64,000 nucleotides of DNA from Serinus canaria (taxonomy: Eukaryota; Chordata; Aves; Passeriformes; Fringillidae), in the NCBI RefSeq assembly GCF_022539315.1, contig NC_066329.1:2083072-2147071 (forward strand), in the 5' to 3' direction. The stretch's first letter is position 1, and the number at the start of each line of letters is the position of its first letter. A model generated the notes under the pieces. That model did no database searches, was not told the DNA's origin, and was given only the letters and a program-made list of their open reading frames with translations. Position numbers and translations under genes: made by a program. Positions 57,241 to 64,000 of this stretch are shown in pieces.

Positions 57241-57404
57241 TGTCCCCCTGCCCCCCACCCCCGCGCCGTCTCCCGGCTCCCCCCTCTCCGCCCGCGGCCG
57301 AGCACCGCCCCGCGGGGGATGATGTAACCCCCCGTCCCCCCCGTGTCCCGCCCGCGTCCCGCCTGCCGCACACTCGGCGGGCTCGGCGGCGAGCGGACGC
57401 AGCC

Positions 57405-57659
57405 ATGTGCCCGTGCGCGCTGCGCGGCCCCCCCGCGCCCTGCAGCCCCTGCGGCCCCGGCCGCGCCGCCCGGCCCGAGGCCGCCGCCCGCCGGGTCGCC
57501 GCCCGCCTGCGCCGCCTGGGCGATGAGCTGGAGCAGCGGCGCAAGGCGCGGGGCCGCGGCCCCTCGGCCGCCCGCCGCCTGGCCGCCGTGGCGGGGCTGC
57601 TCTGCGCGCTCACGCCCGCGGCCGCGCTGGCCTGGCTGATCCGCAGGAGGAGCCTCTAG
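57405..57659 (+). CDS. HRK: Harakiri, BH3-only apoptosis activator
   Basis: A complete 84-residue protein. By family knowledge HRK binds anti-apoptotic BCL2 and BCL-XL through a BH3 helix and sits in the outer mitochondrial membrane through its C-terminus. The BH3 is at about residues 31-46 (VAARLRRLGDELEQRR), with the LxxxGD core L35...G39-D40 followed by E41. Residues 59-79 (LAAVAGLLCALTPAAALAWL) form the tail anchor, closed by basic RRRSL. The start MCPC and the end with a basic cluster then SL/NL also fit HRK, which is 91 residues in human (from memory). The Kozak context is good (G at -3). Of 84 codons 83 end in G or C. It diverges from FBXW8 as in mammals. Confidence 0.93.
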   Translation: MCPCALRGPPAPCSPCGPGRAARPEAAARRVAARLRRLGDELEQRRKARGRGPSAARRLAAVAGLLCALTPAAALAWLIRRRSL

Positions 57660-57706
57660 GGAGAGGGGCGCTGGACGGAGCGGGGAGCAGGCGGGACGCG
57701 CAACAG
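57660..57706 (+). other. HRK: Probable start of HRK 3' UTR up to a splice donor
   Basis: 47 bases after the stop codon the sequence reads 'cgcaacag|gtgggcgcg', a plausible donor (CAG|GTGGGC). Human HRK keeps its whole coding region in exon 1 and splices in the 3' UTR, as far as I recall, so a donor here is expected. The matching 3' UTR exon could not be located by eye. Confidence 0.5.
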
Positions 57707-60700
57707 GTGGGCGCGGGACGGGGCGGCCGCCGGGGCTCGGCTCGGCACGGGAGCGGGCGCGGGGACTCGGCTCGGTCCGGCCCGGCGGAGCGCGCTGTCC
57801 GCGGTACCCGCTCCTCGCCGGGCTGCGGGGGCTGACCGCGGTAGCGCACCGAGCCGCGGGCTGCTCGTGCTGCCGGGTCGCAGCGGTCGCTCTCCTTTTC
57901 CTACCCTTCTTCCTCTTCCTCTCCCTGGACTGCCTGTGCCAGGTCACACCGACCTGTCCCTCTCACCTCTCCCCCCGTCCCCTCCATCCCCGCTTTCTCT
58001 CTGTCCTCTCCCCTTTTCTCAGCACTCCTCAAACGCCCCCTTTCCCCTTCCCCAAACTTTTCACGGCTTCCACCCCCGTGGCTCCCCTCCGCCCGCGCCA
58101 CCCGTGCTCCTGTGGGGCAGTCTGAGCTCCATGCCTGGCAGAGGCGCGGGGCAGCTCAGGGGGAGCCGAGCAGGTCCCGTGTCGCCCCGGCTCCCGGTCC
58201 CGAGAGCTGGAGGGTGCCCCGCACATCCGTGCCTGCCAAACGTCCAGCCCTTTTTTGCGTGAAGGAACTTTCCCTGTGTCCTGTCATTCCCTGGTGAGCT
58301 TTAAAGCCACGGGTGCTGTGCAGCACCCATCTCTAAGGTCACTGGGTGGTGGAATGTCCCCACTGGTCTTTCTAGTGGGGCACGTGGGACATTTGCTCTG
58401 TGTTTTGGAAAATGCTTTGCCCAGTGTTGGGGGTTCTCCCCGAGGGGGGTCCCAAGCCACTGGCCAGGAAAAGCACCCAAGCCCAGTTACTGCTGGTTCT
58501 GTGCTCCGGAGCCACAGAGCAAACGAGCAGCAGGGCATCAGGACATCCCTGGTCCTGTATCCTTCGTTCTTGTCATCCTGGTGACAGCTCCAGGGCTTGT
58601 GGGGACAGCTCTGCACCCTCAGCCCTGGGAGCACTCAGGGATACTGAGCATATGTGGGGTCACCTCAGGGATTTTGGGTGCTCTGTAGTGTTCTTTGGGT
58701 CGTGGATTTGTCGCCACAGACCTAAGGAGCGCAGGTTTCTCTTTTGGGTGCTGTAAATTGCATCATAAACACCCCCCAGCATCTGTCTGTGTTCAGGGAA
58801 TGATTTCAGTTCATGTCTAACTTTCAGCGTGCACTGGTATCCCACCAGCTTGGATAGGGTAGTGTGGAAGGAAAGTCAGGTTATCAGAGAGTTTGAAAAT
58901 GAGGTTTTCCAGCAGGTCTGTGTGTTTGCACTGTGTGTGTTCACTGTGGGGGGGCATTGTTGTCATCCATCTGAGCCACAACTGCTGTGTCTGGCAGGAG
59001 GCTCCTCTGGTCACCTTTGGAAAGCTTTCTTTGAAACAAAAACAGAGGAGAACTCTGGGCTTTTGGTGAATTGAAGCCTCAATTTCTATAAAAGCAGGCA
59101 CTGGATGGTGCCTCAGAGGTGGTGTTAGTGGTGTGGGACTGTGGTCAGGAGCAGAGCAAACACATCTCTCCCTCCCCGTCAGTTTGTGGCAAGTTTGGTT
59201 CCAGTGTTTGGAAGCAAACCCACCCGTCTGCCTTGCTGGCCTCTCTGAGCACAAACAGAGCTGAAATCCAAGGGGGAATGGCAGTGATCTCCCTTATCTA
59301 ATGTCTCAAATGTCCATTTCTTTCTGACAAGCCAGGGAAATTCCTCCCTGCCCAGTCTGGGACTCCGTCCCAAGCAGAGAAGGTGGCAGGTGAGCCGGGC
59401 TGGCAGAGGGAGCCTGTCAGCTGGCCCCGGTGATCCATGCACACGCTCAGCCCAGACTTGCTGGCAATCCCACGAGGCCAAAGCTGCTTGGAGTATTAAT
59501 TTTTGTGAGGGTTTATTGGGCAGACACTATTCTTTTCCCCCCAATCTCTTCTGCTGTTGATCCTGGAGTGCTCACTTCCATTTCTGCCCACCAGTTGCTT
59601 ATAAATGGCTTTGATGAGAGGTTGAGGAAAAGCCAAGCGTTATCCCGGGCGCCTCCGAGGCGAATTCCATGGGCAGCACCGTCCTGCCCATGGCTTCAAA
59701 GGCTGCCACAGACAGTGTTGAGCTGCCTCCAAATGCTCCTGGACACAAATACACATGTAAGGCTGAAAAGGAGCTCCTGGTGTGTGATGGGAAGCGGTTT
59801 CAGGGATAAAGGCACAGATGAACAGGCTGGTGACACTCCTGGCTGTCCCTGTGTGCAACCTGTCCCACTCCTGCCACGCTTCTAAGGCACAAGTGACCAA
59901 GCTGCAGATGAAAATACAATGCAAGCCCAGAATAATTAACTGTGTCATCTGCACCTCAGTTCCTCGGTTATTCTGGCCATTAATAATCTTTTCATCCTGA
60001 GCAGTAATTTGCTTTCACCAGTGGAGGTTTCTGACAGTCTCCAGTGTCTCGGAGCCCCAGTGACAGTGCAGTGAGCTGGGTTAGCCTTGGAGATGAGGTA
60101 AGACAGTGTTTGATTACCTCAGCAGAGCATTTCTGAACAAAACAGGCACGTTTCTGCCATCCTCAGAGAACTCTGCAGTGACAGTAACATTGTCCTGCAA
60201 CAAGCTGGGAAGTCCAGCCTCTAACCACTTGTGATCTTTGGATTTCATGGAAAGCCTGGTAAGAGGAGAGTAACTTGTACAGTTAATGAGTGCCCTGCAG
60301 AGTCAGTCTTTGTCTCGTGATCTGGTGGTTGCAGAAGGAATGGAGAAAAGAGGAAAAGGCCAGTTTCAGCTTGGGTTATTCCTCGAGTTCCCCTCCTGCT
60401 TTTTCAAGAGGCAGCAGCGTTGGCTGCTGTGAGCCTTCCAAGGCAGGAGGTTGGTGCTTGTTCCCTGAGCTCCGTGTGGCTTCACAGAGCAGCACAGCCC
60501 AGGGAATGATGCCGTGCTCCAGGGAACCCCTCCTGCTCCCACAGCCCTGGCTGATGGCAGCAGGAGCAGGATTAGGGCCACTGTGTGTGACCAGCTTGCA
60601 TCTGCGGACCCTGCTTGGGATTTGGGGATGGATGCTTTGCAACTGGTAGTTTTGTAATATGTAATCTGACATCACCTTCAAACATCCAACCAGGGCATGA

Positions 60701-61439
60701 AGTATAGTTGTCAGGTGCCAGTTTGGCATACAATGTCACTTGTATTTCGCTCTGTTAGTTCAGGAGTGGCAGTGTATTAAAATCAAACCCTGCTTGTCCC
60801 TGCCAGCTCCACCAGCCTGGTTCCGTGCCCACTGTGTTGCCAGGAATTCCCCCCACTGTTTGCTGCGAGGTTCATGCAGAGCCACTCTGTCCAAAGTCTC
60901 AGTGCAGTTAATTATCTGTATTAAAACTGGGTTGATAAGATTTCTGGAGGTGTCCCACTGAGCTGTGCAGGAGAGCAGAGCAAACGAAGGACCAGAGGCA
61001 GTGGAGATGCAGAGAGCTGGTTCTGCACCAGGACAAACATCTAGCCTCGTGCACCCCGTGTGCGTCCCTCACACAAAGAGGCAGGCTCTGTTGTTTATCC
61101 TCCTGGATCAGGAAAAAGCCAGCCCTTCCCAGTGGCAAGCATCCTGCTCAAAAAAGCCAAAGGTCCCTGCCACCCTCGGCCCAGCCTCACAGTTAAATTG
61201 AAGAAAGAAAACCTTCAACATTAATTCTCCCGACAAACATCAGTTTGCACAAACAAACAGCAGCCCGGCAATGGCTCATTCCAAGAGTAGACTGAGGCCA
61301 AGCAGGACAGTCTTTGTGGGAGGGCTGGAGCCCAAATGTATTTTTTTACTGTCTGGGTTCCCTGCTCTTCCTATACGAAGATCTCCCGGACACACCGTTC
61401 TTCCCAGTTCCTCCCTAGCACTCCTGAACCCCCTCCTAA

Positions 61440-61830
61440 TTGTTTTGTGGTCTTCCAAGTTGCCCTTGCACCTCCCGCGGAGATGCTAATGAAGTGTGAG
61501 CGTATGCGGATGGGGCTGCTTGGGAATTTGACAGGGCTTGTGCCCAGCCCTTGTTCCCTTATTAAGCTGCTGCTGCGCGGGGACGGCAGCGATTGTTTCT
61601 CGTTTAGTCCCTGCCTCCAGCGTGCCCTCAGCGATCCAAGCCCTTGGATATATTTTTCCCTTTCAATATATCAATAACTGTTATTTTGTTTATTAGCAGT
61701 GGGACATGTGCCAAGCGAGTGGCCCCTGTAATCCCTTTAAATGGAGCAGTTCCATGCTGACACAGTAGCCGTGAGCAGAACTCCTTTTTCCAGCTGCTGC
61801 CGGAGCCGGGAGCTCAAACTCTGCTCTGGC
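61440..61830. other. Candidate conserved non-coding element downstream of HRK
   Basis: A repeat-free stretch that keeps CpGs in CpG-poor surroundings ('cacctcccgcggagatgcta', 'tgagcgtatgcggatggggc', 'tgctgcgcggggacggcagc'). It alternates with AT-rich motif clusters such as 'tttcaatatatcaataactg' and 'ttgtttattagcag' (forkhead-like). This mosaic is typical of vertebrate enhancers, but no comparison was possible. Confidence 0.3.
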
Positions 61831-63944
61831 TTCCTGCAGGTGCTGCACAAAGGTGGCTTCTCCTCCCCTCCCTGAATAAAAATCAGAGAAGTGCTAAGAG
61901 ACACAGGACCCCCTACCTGAGTCGTTTCATGCCCATCCCACTCAGCATCCATAAGAAAAGCAGCTTGGTTTTTTTGGTAAAGCTGTGGGATAAGGCTGGA
62001 GAATTCCAGATAATCGGGAAGTGGAGCTGCCTGTGTGTGCTAAAGCACCGGGATGTGGCGAGGTTGGCTGAGGTGGTTTTGTAACCAAAACCATTTGTTG
62101 TCTCATAACCTTATTGCTTCCTTTGTGCAATAGTTGAGAGCAACTTTCTGAGCAAAATCTGTCTCTCCCTAAATGCCCAGGCACAGAGGGATACATCACC
62201 AAAAGGAATGGCAGTTCCCATGAAGAACTTTCAGAGGAAATGAATTTTTCGTTATCGTTCCCATCCATGTTTCCAATATGCACTTTTCATACAGGCACTC
62301 GGCCATAATTCCTTTTATTTTATAAGGAAATGAAAATGTTGATAGTTGTGGACAGTTTTCCCTAAAGTTTCAGCCTTTTAAGAATGGCACATAAAATAAT
62401 CAATTTTTCAGCAGCTCCACAGAAGGGATATGCTGGTTCTCTTTCCAACTCACTATCCACCCCAGTACAAATGGGATGTAGTTTGGCTTTCCCCAGCCTT
62501 TTTCAGACCCAAAGTACCAAATTTTGCTCTGTCTGCTGAGTGCCTATTGTGGGAAATTTGGAGTAACTCCACTGGAGTCAATTGGGTTGCCCTGGATTTA
62601 CGGTGCTATAAATGAGATCAGAATTGGCTCAAAGTATATTCCATTAATGAGTCAGATACTGGCAATGCAGCCAATATGCACCCAGAAATGGCTTTAACAC
62701 AGCCTAGGATATTCAGAATTGGTTTATTGAGAGATGGGCTCAGGGCCAGAATTCTGGGGTTCTCTTTTATTCTTTCCATGAAATTCACCTTCCTGCAGAA
62801 GGCCAGCACGAGGCTGATGCAAAACTTAAGAGCCATTTAAGCCCTTAGAATGGGGCTTGTGAGGTGCATAAACATTGTGCTGAGCTCTTTGCCTGCCCTG
62901 GAGCAGATTTATCGCTTGGAGTTCAAGATGTTCTAGGATTTATCAACTTTTACAGGTTTTTATAGATTTTCTATATGTTAAGTGACACAGAGAGACAGTT
63001 TGTAAAATACAGTGACACTACGGATGATCTGTTGCCAGCCATGGGTGGCACAGCAGGACAAGGGTTCAGAGCAGTTGGAAGTGCTGCTACAGGAGAAATA
63101 AGAAATAAGGATTAAATGGTTTTGCTGTGGAGGAAATCCTTTAATCAACTCCTGAAGTCTTTATTCCAGTGTAACTTGAGTAAATACCTCTCGGAGTGGA
63201 GGCAGGCACATCCTCCTGCTTTGTACAGTGCCTGCTCACAGCCCAGCTGTGCCCTGCTCTGGGGAATTCTGGCATTTGTGTGGGGAGTGAGGTAACCAAA
63301 TCCCCTCCTGGTGGTGTTTCCCAGGTCTGGAGAATCCCGTGGAGCTGTGTGCCTGTCCCTGAGCACACAGGGAAGCAGGAAGGCTGAGCAGGGTGCACTC
63401 CAAGCCCTGGGCTATCCCTGGAGCTCTGCATTGACTCCCTGTGCCCAGCTGCTGGTTTTGTGTAGCTGTGTTTGTCCCTCCCCACACAGCAAACACCTCT
63501 CCTATTTGCCTTCTGCCAGAAGAGCCAAGCAGCTCTGCTAAAGCACTTTGGGACACTCCAGTACTGCCAGAGGGCAGGTGGGATGTGGGAGATGGAGCCT
63601 GGAGGTGCAGCAGCCCTGGGACGGGGCTGGCTGATAGCCTTGGTCACAGCCAGACTGCAAATGTGCCTCACCTCTGGAGGGTTCATCCCGGCCTTCCTCC
63701 TTCCTGCCATTCCCTCTGGTGCCTCTGATCTCCTGAAAGCAGAAAGCAGGGCTGGGAGTGAGGGAGGGAGAGGCTGCAGTTGCCACATCCTGTGGGCAGC
63801 TGGCAGGAGCTGGGATAAAGCAGACGTGGTTCAGGCTCCTGCCGAGGATCAGAGACATTCCAGGTGGCCGGGATAGGGAAAGGTCACAGCCCCAAGGCTG
63901 TGTGTGCTCCCAGGCCCAGGGGGGGATTGCTGGGGTGTCCTGGA

Positions 63945-64000
63945 GTCAGGAGTTGGGCTGGTGATCCCTGTGGGTCCCTTCCCACTGGGGATACTCTGTG
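63945..64000 (+). mobile_element. CR1 LINE 3' end, cut by the window edge
   Basis: 'gggctggtgatccctgtggg' then 'tcccttcccactggggatac' and 'tctgtg' is the start of the CR1 terminal tail. The element continues past base 64000. Confidence 0.65.

Larger units (their letters stand above)
54211..57404. other. Intergenic space between divergent FBXW8 and HRK
   Basis: 3.2 kb between the two start codons. It holds, left to right, the FBXW8 CpG island with three copies of a 32-bp motif, a non-repetitive stretch (54660-55380), a CR1 copy (55385-55990), a GC-rich stretch (56000-56400) and a C/T-rich degenerate tandem array (56520-57240) that runs into the HRK CpG island. No coding exon is recognised. 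Confidence 0.8.
57230..57870 (+). promoter_or_regulatory. HRK: CpG island spanning the HRK promoter and coding exon
   Basis: CpG-dense DNA from about 57280 through the HRK coding sequence to about 57870. No clear TATA box is seen upstream of the start codon. HRK genes in mammals are regulated through a GC-rich promoter, and this layout is compatible with that. The exact transcription start is not visible. Confidence 0.7.
57707..64000 (+). other. HRK downstream region (probable intron or 3' flank)
   Basis: 6.3 kb with no recognised coding exon. CpG density fades after about 58250. The stretches 58300-61250 and 62700-63900 have only short frames that resemble nothing. 61440-61830 looks constrained. 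The far right end is a CR1 terminus. Confidence 0.6.

Noticed and set aside
56390..57659. A 368-codon plus-strand frame ending in the HRK sequence
   Set aside because: The first two-thirds are C/T-rich tandem repeats translated as Pro/Ser/Leu. The HRK start at 57405 has a good Kozak context and gives a protein of family length, so I do not accept an N-terminal extension.
56952..57947. 331-codon minus-strand frame overlapping HRK
   Set aside because: It is a GC-rich antisense shadow of the HRK CpG island and the C/T array; Arg/Ala/Gly-rich with no domain.

Overview
This window comes from a vertebrate nuclear genome, almost certainly a bird and possibly a songbird. The evidence is split genes with GT-AG introns, CpG-poor DNA broken by CpG islands at gene starts, and at least a dozen 3'-truncated CR1-type LINE fragments in both orientations, which are typical of avian DNA. 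No bacterial, phage or plasmid features are visible. The species is not identified.

Most of the window is one minus-strand gene, FBXW8 (F-box and WD-repeat protein 8, the substrate receptor of the CUL7 E3 ubiquitin ligase). Nine coding exons read from right to left: exon 1 at 53923-54210, exon 2 at 51073-51177, exon 3 at 44783-44947, exon 4 at 44450-44538, exon 5 at 28478-28635, exon 6 at 20565-20761, exon 7 at 19496-19705, exon 8 at 8838-8965 and exon 9 at 2372-2545. Every junction has GT/AG ends and matching phase. Together they give 504 codons plus two bases. The last ~90 residues expected for the family are not found, so the final exon(s) and 3' UTR should lie left of base 1.

To the right and divergent is HRK (harakiri, a BH3-only pro-apoptotic protein) on the plus strand. 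Its complete 84-residue coding sequence is at 57405-57659 in a CpG island. The two start codons are 3.2 kb apart. The head-to-head FBXW8/HRK arrangement is the one known from the human 12q24 region. The last 6.3 kb lie downstream of HRK and hold no recognised coding exon.

The introns hold most of the unusual structure. There is a 40-bp minisatellite at 15.8-16.1 kb whose units carry splice donor and acceptor look-alikes on the FBXW8 sense strand. A 30-bp minisatellite of about 1.2 kb ends some 15 bases from the exon 4 splice donor. A 124-bp segment is duplicated and joined to CR1 sequence between inverted AAT/ATT microsatellites, and two adjacent hairpins lie at 5.7-5.9 kb. Several AT-rich or CpG-retaining stretches look like conserved non-coding elements, but this cannot be tested without alignment. 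I found no convincing undescribed gene system; the best leads are the minisatellites and the template-switch duplication.
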